This document shows, piece by piece, positions 28,216 through 38,759 of a stretch of DNA of 64,000 nucleotides. Positions within the stretch are counted from its first letter, which is position 1. Each line of letters starts with the position of its first letter. Under the pieces are notes generated by a model, which saw nothing but the letters and a program-made list of their open reading frames with translations, was not told the DNA's origin and did no database searches. The position numbers and the translations under genes are program-made. This DNA is from Legionella steigerwaltii. GTDB taxonomy: Bacteria > Pseudomonadota > Gammaproteobacteria > Legionellales > Legionellaceae. The stretch is from assembly GCF_001468065.1 (NCBI RefSeq), contig NZ_LNYZ01000001.1, positions 310,001 through 374,000 of the forward strand. The letters are read 5' to 3'.

Positions 28216-28245
28216 TTGAAAGAACTAACCAATAACCCCTATAAT
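28216..28245 (+). promoter_or_regulatory. Probable sigma70 promoter of guaBA
   Basis: TTGAAA at 28216-28221, 18-base spacer, perfect TATAAT at 28240-28245. The predicted leader is about 95 bases. Confidence 0.5.
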
Positions 28246-28273
28246 TAATAGGTATTATTTTTGTTTATTGTAA

Positions 28274-29818
<1,545 letters not shown>

Positions 29819-29820
29819 TA

Positions 29821-31398
29821 ATGAATGACTTAAAGCAACATCCTATGCTGATTCTTGATTTTGGTTCTCAATACACACAATTGATTGCTCGCAGAGTACG
29901 TGAGTTGGGTGTTTATTGTGAAATTCATCCCTTTAACATATCGCAAGAAGAGTTTGCTTCTTTAAGTCCTTGCGGCATCATTTTATCTGGTGGTCCAGCA
30001 ACGGTGACCCACAATGAGAACCCTCGAGCACCACAATGGTTGTTTAACGCAGGACTGCCTATTTTGGGGATTTGCTATGGGATGCAAACCATGGCAGTAC
30101 AATTAGGGGGGGAAGTACAGTCATCTTCAGTCAGAGAGTTTGGTTATGCTGAATTGAAATTACATGGTCACAGCAAATTGTTTGCACAGATTGAGGATCG
30201 GCTCAACTCAGATGGAAATGCGTTATTAGATGTTTGGATGAGTCACGGAGATAAGGTGACGAAATTACCTCTTGGTTTTAAGGTGATTTGTGAAACACGT
30301 AATGCACCAATTGCTGGAATGGCTGACGAAAACCGTCAAATGTATGGAGTACAGTTTCATCCAGAAGTAACACATACACTACAAGGGATGCGTATTTTAT
30401 ATCGTTTCGTTGTGGATATTTGTAAGGCTTCAACTAATTGGACTTCAGATCTTATTATTGATGAAGCAATCAATAAAATCAGAGCTAACGTAGGAACAGA
30501 TCGCGTTTTACTTGGTTTATCTGGTGGTGTAGATTCTTCTGTGGTTGCTGCCTTACTACATAAAGCAATCGGCAAACAATTAGTTTGTGTTTTTGTTGAT
30601 ACGGGTTTGTTGCGCTTTAATGAAGCCGACGAAGTCATGGAGATGTTTGGCAAGCACATGGGTATTGAGGTAATTGCAGTTCATGCAGAAGAGAAATTTT
30701 TTAATGCACTAAAAGGTGTTACCTGTCCTGAAGAAAAAAGAAAAATTATTGGACGTACTTTTATCGAAGTATTTGATGAAGAAGCACTAAAAATTCCTGG
30801 GGTTTCTTGGCTGGCACAAGGAACGATCTATCCCGATGTAATTGAATCGGCAGCAACAAGTACCAATGGTGCCTCAGTCGTTATTAAATCTCATCATAAT
30901 GTGGGTGGTTTGCCAGAAACATTAAACTTAAAATTATTAGAGCCTATCCGTGAATTATTTAAAGATGAAGTACGTAACATTGGTCTTGAGCTAGGTTTGC
31001 CACATGATATGGTTTATCGCCATCCATTTCCTGGTCCAGGTCTGGGCGTACGAATTCTAGCAGAAGTGAAGAAAGAGTATGCTGATATTTTACGTCAAGC
31101 TGATGCGATTTTTATTGAAGAATTAAGAAAGGCGGATCTTTACCATAAAGTCAGCCAGGCTTTTGCTGTATTTTTACCGGTTAAAAGTGTGGGTGTAATG
31201 GGAGATGGACGTAAATACGATTACGTGATTTGTCTTCGTGCAGTTGAGACGGTCGATTTTATGACAGCGCATTGGTCGCAATTACCTTGGGAATTTCTTG
31301 GTCATGTATCCAATCGCATTATTAATGAAGTACATGGGGTATCTCGTGTCACTTACGACATCTCGGGCAAGCCACCGGCTACGATTGAATGGGAATAA
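29821..31398 (+). CDS. guaA: GMP synthase (glutamine-hydrolysing)
   Basis: Aminates XMP to GMP using glutamine and ATP. 525 residues, matching E. coli. The N-terminal class I glutamine amidotransferase has Cys85 in GICYGMQT and His in QFHPEV. The ATP-pyrophosphatase domain has the PP-loop [14 protein letters not shown], and the C-terminal dimerisation domain ends [11 protein letters not shown]. Completes the guaBA operon; a palindromic repeat follows at once. Confidence 0.98.
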   Translation: MNDLKQHPMLILDFGSQYTQLIARRVRELGVYCEIHPFNISQEEFASLSPCGIILSGGPATVTHNENPRAPQWLFNAGLPILGICYGMQTMAVQLGGEVQSSSVREFGYAELKLHGHSKLFAQIEDRLNSDGNALLDVWMSHGDKVTKLPLGFKVICETRNAPIAGMADENRQMYGVQFHPEVTHTLQGMRILYRFVVDICKASTNWTSDLIIDEAINKIRANVGTDRVLLGLSGGVDSSVVAALLHKAIGKQLVCVFVDTGLLRFNEADEVMEMFGKHMGIEVIAVHAEEKFFNALKGVTCPEEKRKIIGRTFIEVFDEEALKIPGVSWLAQGTIYPDVIESAATSTNGASVVIKSHHNVGGLPETLNLKLLEPIRELFKDEVRNIGLELGLPHDMVYRHPFPGPGLGVRILAEVKKEYADILRQADAIFIEELRKADLYHKVSQAFAVFLPVKSVGVMGDGRKYDYVICLRAVETVDFMTAHWSQLPWEFLGHVSNRIINEVHGVSRVTYDISGKPPATIEWE

Positions 31399-31407
31399 CT
31401 CTAGAAA

Positions 31408-31489
31408 TGTAGCCTGGGTGAAGCGAAGCATAACCCGGATTTCCTACACCTGTTTCCCGGGTTATGCTTCGCTTCACCCAGGCTACATT
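31408..31489. repeat. GTAGCCTGGGTG palindromic element
   Basis: Near-perfect inverted repeat: ATGTAGCCTGGGTGAAGCGA and TCGCTTCACCCAGGCTACAT, with inner AGCATAACCCGG / CCGGGTTATGCT extending the stem and a short loop. It starts ten bases after the guaA stop and lies 28 bases before tadA. This copy uses GAAGCGAAGC where others have GCAGCGCAGC, changed on both arms, so pairing is conserved. Confidence 0.88.
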
Positions 31490-31517
31490 TTTTAAAAATT
31501 TTTTTCTATAACTAATA

Positions 31518-31967
31518 ATGAATGATCACTACTGGATGCAAAAGGCATATGAGCAGGCAATTCTGGCCCAAAATGAGGGAGAAGTTCCCGTTGGTGCCGT
31601 ATTAGTAAGCAAAGATAATCAGTTATTAGGCTTAGGACGAAACGTCATACAAAACAGTCATGATCCATCGGATCATGCAGAAGTCCGTGCAATCAGGCAT
31701 GCATCGCAACAGGTAAAAAATCACCGACTATTAGATACAACACTCTATGTGACTCTTGAACCCTGCGCCATGTGTGCAGGACTTATTGTTCATGCACGGA
31801 TTAAAAGGTTGGTTTTTGCAACCCGAGATTTTAAAACAGGAGCCGCAGGATCAGTCTATAACTTATTGCAGGGTTATCCTTTAAATCATAAAGTTCAAAT
31901 TGATGAGGGAATTATGCAAGCGGAATGTTCTTTATTGCTGACTGAGTTTTTTCAAATTTTGCGGTAA
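31518..31967 (+). CDS. tadA: tRNA-specific adenosine deaminase TadA
   Basis: Deaminates A34 to inosine in tRNA(Arg)ACG, needed to read CGN arginine codons. 149 residues. The zinc-deaminase signature is intact: His53-Ala-Glu55 (HAEVRA) and PCAMC with Cys83 and Cys86. ATG at 31518; the Shine-Dalgarno is weak. It follows the guaA-linked repeat and is probably transcribed separately or by read-through. Confidence 0.95.
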   Translation: MNDHYWMQKAYEQAILAQNEGEVPVGAVLVSKDNQLLGLGRNVIQNSHDPSDHAEVRAIRHASQQVKNHRLLDTTLYVTLEPCAMCAGLIVHARIKRLVFATRDFKTGAAGSVYNLLQGYPLNHKVQIDEGIMQAECSLLLTEFFQILR

Positions 31968-32092
31968 ATTTTTTAAAAGTTTTTTCTATTGAGATTTATA
32001 GGTGCTTATGAATTACCGGAGATAACTATAAATTACAGAAACATTCACATGCTTAGATGATGACTAAATTTTGGATTGAGTAAATATAAAAC

Positions 32093-33331
32093 TTATATGA
32101 ACTTAGGTTGGTCTTTTTCATGTATCTCCTGTTGTTTATCCACTATCGTCCGACCCTTAAAAAATCTTAATGTATCTTTTTCAACGGGTGTCATCTTCTT
32201 ATCAAAGTCCAGAATTGCTTGATAAAATTCGGTAGTTTCTGGCTTTTGTAACTTTTTGGGGCTACGAATAGCTTTCTCGGCAGCTGCTAGGATTTTTATA
32301 TATTTTTCTGCCGAACTTAAAGTAGGGTCTGTTGCAATCTTATAAATACGCGCAACACGATGAGGAACTGTTTTCTCCTGTCCATCAATAGAAATAGTCT
32401 TGCCTCCTCCTAATCCCAAGAAGCCCGTCTTCCATATTCCTTTTTTTATTTCATTTTTGAGTAGATCAATTATAAAACTATTAAAAAATGCATGGTATTT
32501 TCTGTTGGGGATATTTTGGGGTATGTAAGTCCTTACAATCTCTGGATTTGACTCCCAAGGGGCTTCTACTTTTTTTAATTGATTGTTTTCGTCTAAGAAG
32601 TAAAAATTGATTTGTCCCCGTTCATAATAAGGTTTAAATTGCTCCCAATAGCGGTAAAGAAAGCGAAGTTCAGCAAAAGTTATTTTGTCGAATTTTTTGT
32701 CAAAACACAGCTTGTAATCTATTTTGTTCAAAACAAAATGCAGCTTATGTTCATTACTAAGCGTCCAAAAAACGCCCATCTTTGACATTTTTTTAATGAA
32801 GGGCATTTTGTCAGTTTGTTTTGTTAAGGGCGAAAGTTGTTCAATTTCATTGTTTAAAAGACTGGCATATGATTTAAATGTTTGTGCGGAGGCATAAAAG
32901 GGATTGGTTGGTTTTGCAAAACTGGGATCGAGAAGGGGGTCAAGAAAGGGATCAATAGTTGCATTAAATAGCTCATCTACTCTTGTAGCGAAAACATCTT
33001 TTCCTTGTTCTCTCAAAAAATAAAATAAACTAATACGAGAACCGCTTATTCCATAAACTAGATCTCCCTCCTCAAATCCATCTAATAGTGTATCTAAGTT
33101 TTCTTCAAGAATATTCGGAATAAATTCTTTTAAATAAAATGGATAATGAGGCTCAGATGGGTTTGAAATTACTTCTATAACATGATGACATTCCTCTTCT
33201 ATTTCATCGGGAACTTCTTCTTCATCACCAAGATGTACTAAAGTATTATAACTTTTTTTCAGCTCTTCAATTTCATCAATATTGGAGTCCCTATAGGTTC
33301 GCAAAATCGAAGCTACCTGCCGTTTTTTCAT
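32093..33331 (-). CDS. Orphan hydrophilic protein, candidate Dot/Icm effector
   Basis: A 412-residue protein with no signal peptide, membrane helix or family that I recognise. An acidic N-terminal region (DEEEVPDEIEEECHHVIEV, about residues 35-53) is followed by mixed alpha/beta sequence with many aromatic residues. The last 100 residues are Lys-rich and contain EKYIKILAAAEKAIRSPKKLQ, probably helical. It is isolated on the minus strand between tadA and glnD, with AT-rich flanks on both sides. This looks like a lineage-specific Legionella effector, but nothing in the sequence proves secretion. The start has no clear Shine-Dalgarno. Confidence 0.7.
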   Translation of the reverse strand: MKKRQVASILRTYRDSNIDEIEELKKSYNTLVHLGDEEEVPDEIEEECHHVIEVISNPSEPHYPFYLKEFIPNILEENLDTLLDGFEEGDLVYGISGSRISLFYFLREQGKDVFATRVDELFNATIDPFLDPLLDPSFAKPTNPFYASAQTFKSYASLLNNEIEQLSPLTKQTDKMPFIKKMSKMGVFWTLSNEHKLHFVLNKIDYKLCFDKKFDKITFAELRFLYRYWEQFKPYYERGQINFYFLDENNQLKKVEAPWESNPEIVRTYIPQNIPNRKYHAFFNSFIIDLLKNEIKKGIWKTGFLGLGGGKTISIDGQEKTVPHRVARIYKIATDPTLSSAEKYIKILAAAEKAIRSPKKLQKPETTEFYQAILDFDKKMTPVEKDTLRFFKGRTIVDKQQEIHEKDQPKFI

Positions 33332-33458
33332 ATTACATCGAGTTAATTATTTGTTTGCTTCAATATAGTCAAATTTAGAGTGATATGCAAATTAATGCGG
33401 CATTTTGATGGTTTTTATTTCGCCTCATTTGTTATGATATTCTATATTTCTTGAGATG

Positions 33459-36110
33459 TTACTTTGAACTAACAAGTAATTCCTGAGTTAGTTTTTGTTT
33501 TAAAACTTCCTTTTCGTCCTGATTTAATGACTGATTTTGTTGATTTGTAATATAAAATGTATCTTCTGCACGTTCTCCGGCAGTTACAATTTTTGCATTA
33601 TGCAAGTGAATATTTAAGGTTGAAAATACCCTACCTATAGTTGCCAGTAGGCCAGGTCTATCTCCAGTGACCAGGAATAATCGAGTATGGTGATAAGTCA
33701 GATCATCGTTGTAATGAATTTGAGTTTTGACATTAAAATGTGCCAAAGCTCTTGAAAGTCTTTTTCGAGCTATGGCAGGCAATTGCTCTGTTTTCGCTAA
33801 ATGGGTACATAAAGCCTGTTGAATATCATGGGAGCGTTGTTTATTAAAAAATGCCTGATTTTGCTCATCTAAAATAATGTAAGTGTCCAAATCATATTGA
33901 TTATCACAGGTAAGAATCATTGCTTCTTGAATGGTGACATTGTGGTTACTTAAAACAGTTGTCGCAATGGCAAACCGATCATCTCTATGGGGCATGTAGA
34001 TAAAAACTTCAGTTCCACCTTGGCTATGATGAGGCATAATCATGACTAAGGGAAATTTTGTGCATGCAAGAATTGCCTTGGTATGTCGGGCTATGATTTC
34101 GGGAGATTCATGTAAAAAATATTTATCTTTAAATTGTTCCCATAAATCTTCAACAATTTTTGCTGATGTTCCTTCCGCAACCAATATCGACAAAGCATAG
34201 TGCTTACGTGCTTTAATGAGTTCTGTTTCATCCATTAATTCTTGTTCTTTATGTAACATATGTTTGGCAGCTCGATATAACTCTTTAAGCAGAGAATCTT
34301 TCCAAGAATTCCATAACGTGGGGTTGGTACCACAAATATCTGCAACCGTAAGCAGATACAAATAATCCAAATAGTGGGGGTGGGGTAAGAGTTGGCAAAA
34401 ATTCTTTATCGTATTGGGATCATAAATATCTTGGCGCTGTGCTGTTTGGGACATGATGAGGTGGTTCCGTACAAGCCACACAAGCAAATCACAGTCTTCT
34501 TTTTCAAGATTGTGATTTTGTGCAAAATGTAATGCTTCAACTGCACCCAGTTCAGAATGATCGCCTCCTCTTCCTTTGGCAATATCATGAAATAATGCGC
34601 TTAGATAGAGTAGTTCAGGTTTGTTTAAAGTAGACATGATTTGTACGCAGAGGGGAAATTGCTCGGCATAGTTTTTTTCTTTGAAACGTGACAGATTGCG
34701 AATTACGAATAATGTGTGCTGATCTACTGTATATACATGAAATAAATCATATTGCATTTGCCCAGTGACCATAGCGAAACATTCCAGATAATGGGCTAGA
34801 ACACCATATCGGCTCATTCTATGTAAGGCTTTATAAGGTCCATCCGCTGTTTTAAGAATACTCATAAATAATTCAGTTGTTTCTGAGGAAGCTTTAAAGC
34901 GCTTATTCATCAGATAAAGTGATTCTCTAATTAATCGAATAGTATTCGCTCGGACTCCTTCAATATCCGGGCGTTTTGCTATCCAGAGAAATAATTTTAA
35001 TAGTGCTTGTGGATGGTGGATGAATATGCGAGTGCTTCTTACTTCGATGTAATTATTAGACAGTTGGAATTCATTATCTAGATGAAATAGTTTTTGTTTG
35101 GGGGAGTGAGCAATGATTTCATCAAACCATTGTAATAACATCTCATTGAGTTCTCTATTCCGTTTAATTACTTTAAAGTAATCTTTCATAAATTGTTCTA
35201 TGGCTAATGAATGAGGTTTATCTTTATAGCCAAAAAACTGAGCTAATTTGATTTGATAGTCAAAAGACAAGCGTTCTTCTGCCTTTTCAGCTAATACATG
35301 TAAGGCAAAACGTACGCGCCAGAGAAAATGTTGACAATACATAAGTTTTTCATATTCTTTATCCGTAATGAATCCATAACCTATGCCATCCGCTAATTTT
35401 TTAATATTAAAATGACGTTTGCCAATACTGAGCAGAATGTGTAAATCGCGCAGGCCGCCAGGACCATATTTGACGTTAGGTTCCAGGTTATAAGCCGTTT
35501 CACCATACTTTGCATCCCGTTTTTTTTGCTCTTGGAGTTTCGCCAAAAAGTAATCGTGACTAGTCCACATATGTAGGGGGTGGATTTGATAAATTAATTC
35601 TTCCATTAATGCGCCGCGACCGCATAATAAAAACATATCCATGAGACTGGAAATAACCGCAACATCTTGACTCGCGAGTTCTGCACAAGAGGAAACGCTG
35701 GTGATTTGGTGGCTGAGGTCCAAACCTACATCCCAGCAATCCTGGATAAAGTTTTGTGCGCGTTGTAATTGTAATTTAGAGACTTTATCAGTATGCAGCA
35801 ACAATATATCGACATCAGAGTAGAGTTGCAGTTCTCGACGTCCATAACTGCCAAGAGCGAGAAGACAAAAAACCTCATGATCCAATTGATTTTTAATGAA
35901 TAGATTAATAACCAGTTCATCGATGAAGGTAACTAATTTACGAATAATGGTTGTGATATTGGTTTTGTAATCGAATTCTTCGCGTAGATGTTCTTTAAAT
36001 TGTCGTAGAGTATTTTTAAGATGTTGTAATTCTAAGGCCATCCCTTTTTTTTCTGCATCCTGTAACTGTGCAAAGGGAGGAGCCTTTGTATGTTTATTTT
36101 CGTTCTTCAT
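33459..36110 (-). CDS. glnD: [Protein-PII] uridylyltransferase / uridylyl-removing enzyme
   Basis: Bifunctional nitrogen sensor that adds UMP to PII when glutamine is low and removes it when high. 883 residues (E. coli 890). The nucleotidyltransferase motif GSYGRRELQLYSDVDILL is at about 87-104. The HD hydrolase domain has His508-Asp509 (HDIAKGRGGDHSELG). Two C-terminal ACT domains sense glutamine (FIYMPHRDDRFAIATTVL and LVTGDRPGLLATIGRVF). Its start overlaps the end of map by 17 bases, so map-glnD form an operon on the minus strand. Confidence 0.97.
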   Translation of the reverse strand: MKNENKHTKAPPFAQLQDAEKKGMALELQHLKNTLRQFKEHLREEFDYKTNITTIIRKLVTFIDELVINLFIKNQLDHEVFCLLALGSYGRRELQLYSDVDILLLHTDKVSKLQLQRAQNFIQDCWDVGLDLSHQITSVSSCAELASQDVAVISSLMDMFLLCGRGALMEELIYQIHPLHMWTSHDYFLAKLQEQKKRDAKYGETAYNLEPNVKYGPGGLRDLHILLSIGKRHFNIKKLADGIGYGFITDKEYEKLMYCQHFLWRVRFALHVLAEKAEERLSFDYQIKLAQFFGYKDKPHSLAIEQFMKDYFKVIKRNRELNEMLLQWFDEIIAHSPKQKLFHLDNEFQLSNNYIEVRSTRIFIHHPQALLKLFLWIAKRPDIEGVRANTIRLIRESLYLMNKRFKASSETTELFMSILKTADGPYKALHRMSRYGVLAHYLECFAMVTGQMQYDLFHVYTVDQHTLFVIRNLSRFKEKNYAEQFPLCVQIMSTLNKPELLYLSALFHDIAKGRGGDHSELGAVEALHFAQNHNLEKEDCDLLVWLVRNHLIMSQTAQRQDIYDPNTIKNFCQLLPHPHYLDYLYLLTVADICGTNPTLWNSWKDSLLKELYRAAKHMLHKEQELMDETELIKARKHYALSILVAEGTSAKIVEDLWEQFKDKYFLHESPEIIARHTKAILACTKFPLVMIMPHHSQGGTEVFIYMPHRDDRFAIATTVLSNHNVTIQEAMILTCDNQYDLDTYIILDEQNQAFFNKQRSHDIQQALCTHLAKTEQLPAIARKRLSRALAHFNVKTQIHYNDDLTYHHTRLFLVTGDRPGLLATIGRVFSTLNIHLHNAKIVTAGERAEDTFYITNQQNQSLNQDEKEVLKQKLTQELLVSSK

Positions 36111-36861
36111 CGCGCAGAGTCAAAATTTCTACACCATCATCGGTAACCAATAAGGTATGTTCCCATTGGGCTGAAAGACTGTGATCTTTAGTAACTACTG
36201 TCCATTGATCAGGCAATAAACGCGTATGGTGTTTTCCCACATTGATCATAGGTTCTATCGTGAATGTCATACCGGGCTCTAGTTTCATTCCAGTGCCGGG
36301 TATTCCATAATGCAGTACTTGTGGATCTTCATGGAAGATACGACCTATACCATGGCCGCAATAATCACGGACAACCGAACAACGATTTTTTTCCGCATGT
36401 TGTTGGATTGCATGGCCTATATCACCTAAACGAACTCCAGGTTTTACTAGGTCTATTCCTATAAACAAACACTCATGAGCCACCTGAGTTACATGTTTTG
36501 CTTTGACTGATGGCGTACCAATAATGAACATCTTACTGGTATCCCCGTGATATTCGTTTTTGATTACTGTGACGTCAATATTAATGATGTCACCATCTTT
36601 TAAAACCTTTTTCCCAGGGATCCCGTGGCATACTACATGATTGACTGAGGTACAAATGGATTTTGGAAACCCATTATAATTTAGAGGAGCAGGAATTGCT
36701 TTTTGTACATTCACGATGTAGTCATGACAAATAGTATTCAGTTCATCAGTGGTGATGCCTTCTTGTACATGAGGTCCAATCATTTCAAGAACTTCTGCGG
36801 CCAGTTTGCCGGCAACGCGCATTTTTTCGATTTCATCAGAGGTCTTTATAGTAACTGCCAT
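36094..36861 (-). CDS. map: Methionine aminopeptidase, type I
   Basis: Removes the initiator methionine from nascent proteins. 255 residues after start correction. The five metal ligands lie in the usual places: Asp in NIDVTVI, Asp in HGDTSKMF, His in GHGIGRIFHEDP, Glu in FTIEPMI and Glu in QWEHTLLV. The frame extends upstream to a TTG, but the ATG at 36861 (MAVTIKTSDEIEKMR) fits the family. First gene of the map-glnD unit. It is elsewhere often next to rpsB, which is not present here. Confidence 0.96.
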   Translation of the reverse strand: MAVTIKTSDEIEKMRVAGKLAAEVLEMIGPHVQEGITTDELNTICHDYIVNVQKAIPAPLNYNGFPKSICTSVNHVVCHGIPGKKVLKDGDIINIDVTVIKNEYHGDTSKMFIIGTPSVKAKHVTQVAHECLFIGIDLVKPGVRLGDIGHAIQQHAEKNRCSVVRDYCGHGIGRIFHEDPQVLHYGIPGTGMKLEPGMTFTIEPMINVGKHHTRLLPDQWTVVTKDHSLSAQWEHTLLVTDDGVEILTLRDEERK

Positions 36862-37131
36862 AAGGTGATCCAAAAGTGTTTATTTGATTTTGTTCCAATA
36901 TATATAGTGTAGGCTATGTAAAAGCAGCATGTATTCATGGTCTTGGAACGAAGTCATCTTAGCATAATTGATTATGTATGTCATCGAATCCTGTGTGTAG
37001 TCAGATTAGTGAAGTGGAATCTGGTTTTTTTGTAATTCATATTTTATTTAACATGAATTTTTGTTTTACCTACTTTTATTTCGGGTACTATACTTTATTA
37101 AAATCTGGCCGCTTAACTCTAAGGAAAGAAA

Positions 37132-37485
37132 ATGAAAGTATGTGCCCGCAGTTTAATGTTTGCTTTATGCTTTCTAATCAGTTTTTCTATTTTTGCTTTT
37201 GAGGGGCATGTTGGGGGCGGCTATCATGGCGCACCACCATCAAATACCGGGTATCACAATAATGGTTATTACAATAATTATCACGGTAATGATTATTATC
37301 ACAACGAAGATTGGTATGGAGGTAGTGTTAATGTGAATCATGATGATATTTGGTATGATGATAACTTGAATGATAATGCCGATGTGGTTGTTGGAGTGCC
37401 TGGAGAGGGTTATTACGATCCTTCATGTCAAACAGTAGATGATTGCAGTTCAGGTACTTGTGTGTTAGTTAACAGTTGTGAATAG
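37132..37485 (+). CDS. Small secreted Tyr/Asn/Asp/His-rich protein
   Basis: A 117-residue protein with a clear signal peptide (residues 1-22, ending IFAFEG). The mature part is low-complexity, rich in Gly, Tyr, Asn, His and Asp (YHNNGYYNNYHGNDYYHNED), followed by a C-terminal segment with four Cys (PSCQTVDDCSSGTCVLVNSC) that likely forms two disulfides. AAGGAAAG precedes the ATG. It ends five bases before the FAD oxidoreductase gene, so they are probably co-transcribed. Function unknown; the His/Asp-rich region might bind metal. Confidence 0.75.
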   Translation: MKVCARSLMFALCFLISFSIFAFEGHVGGGYHGAPPSNTGYHNNGYYNNYHGNDYYHNEDWYGGSVNVNHDDIWYDDNLNDNADVVVGVPGEGYYDPSCQTVDDCSSGTCVLVNSCE

Positions 37486-37490
37486 GGATT

Positions 37491-38534
37491 ATGGATAAGA
37501 AAACATATCAATGGGCAGTGGTAGGTGCGGGTCCTGCAGGGATCGCAGCAATCGGTAAGTTATTGGATAATGGTATTTTAGCTGAAGATATCTTATGGGT
37601 TGACCCCCATTTTGACGTTGGAGATTTGGGTTTATATTGGCGTAATGTTTCGAGTAATACCAAGGTAAAATTTTTTAATGATTTTTTATTGGCAGTTCGT
37701 TCTTTTCGTTACCAAGATGCCCCTGATTTTCAGTTAAATCATTTACCAGTGGATGAAACATGTACTTTAAGTTTCATAGTTGAACCTTTGAAGTGGATTA
37801 CAGAACATTTTTTACAAAGAGTTCAAGCAGTAAAGACAACAATCCACAGTATGTTCTTATCCAAACGTGTATGGTCTTTATGTACCGACTCAAAAAACTA
37901 TCAAGCAAAAAATGTAGTATTGGCTACAGGTGCATTACCGTCAACATTAAATTATCCCGGGGTTAATGTAATTCCTTTTGATACAGCAATTGATAAAGAG
38001 AAGCTGTCTTCTGTTATTCGGCGTGACGAGACTTATGGCGTATTCGGTTCATCTCATTCTGCAATCATCATATTAAGGCATCTTGTAGAATTGGATGTTA
38101 AAAGGATCATTAATTTTTATCGGTCTCCATGCTGCTATGCTATAGAAATGGATGATTGGATCCTTTTCGATAATACTGGACTTAAGGGGCAGACTGCGGC
38201 TTGGGCTCGTGAACATATTGATGGGGTTTTACCGCCGAATTTGCTTCGCTATAATGTCAGTGAACCTAACATTGCACGTTTTTTACCTGAATGTGATCAA
38301 GTTGTTTATGCAGTAGGATTCGAGCAACGGAAAAGTATTGTAATTGGTGACTATGAAAATGCACGTCATAATCCCTATGTTGGCATCATTGGACCAGGGT
38401 TATTTGGTTTGGGTATTGCTTATCCAGAGACCAAGACTGATGTCTACGGTAATATAGAATCCCAGGTAGGTTTATGGAAGTTTATGGTGTACCTGAATAA
38501 AGTGATGCCCGTTTGGTTGAAGTATCCAACTTAA
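37491..38534 (+). CDS. FAD/NAD(P)-binding oxidoreductase
   Basis: A 347-residue flavoprotein. The dinucleotide motif VVGAGPAGIAAIGKLL is at about 10-25, and the ATG motif VVLATGALPSTLNYPGV is near 140. The second nucleotide-binding region reads YGVFGSSHSAIIILRHL. It resembles pyridine-nucleotide-disulfide or flavin monooxygenase-like reductases but lacks the CxxxxC redox pair of disulfide reductases, so the substrate is open. It starts six bases after the small secreted protein. The next 225 bases are non-coding. Confidence 0.78.
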   Translation: MDKKTYQWAVVGAGPAGIAAIGKLLDNGILAEDILWVDPHFDVGDLGLYWRNVSSNTKVKFFNDFLLAVRSFRYQDAPDFQLNHLPVDETCTLSFIVEPLKWITEHFLQRVQAVKTTIHSMFLSKRVWSLCTDSKNYQAKNVVLATGALPSTLNYPGVNVIPFDTAIDKEKLSSVIRRDETYGVFGSSHSAIIILRHLVELDVKRIINFYRSPCCYAIEMDDWILFDNTGLKGQTAAWAREHIDGVLPPNLLRYNVSEPNIARFLPECDQVVYAVGFEQRKSIVIGDYENARHNPYVGIIGPGLFGLGIAYPETKTDVYGNIESQVGLWKFMVYLNKVMPVWLKYPT

Positions 38535-38759
38535 ATTTTAATCCGAGATTAATAAACTGGTATGCTAATGGCTCCAATAATCCTTTATTAGGCTTCGATT
38601 ATCGCACTTATGACCTAAATACAAGACTACTCAATCCCCACCAAACCTACGTCCTGCGGCTTGTCCGCGGAATCCATGGGTCTTGAGAATAATAAAACTT
38701 GGTGTACCTCTAATACACATCACGAATTACTATCAAAGATAAAAAAAAATTTGTAAACT

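Noticed and set aside
36978-37202. 74-codon plus frame before the small secreted protein
   Set aside because: It runs into the secreted-protein gene in another frame and lacks a ribosome site; the downstream gene has signal peptide and AAGGAAAG.
38640-38684. CCTGCGGCTTGTCCGCGG stretch after the FAD oxidoreductase gene, considered as a mobile-element end
   Set aside because: Only a weak hairpin; no second copy in the window and no flanking duplication.
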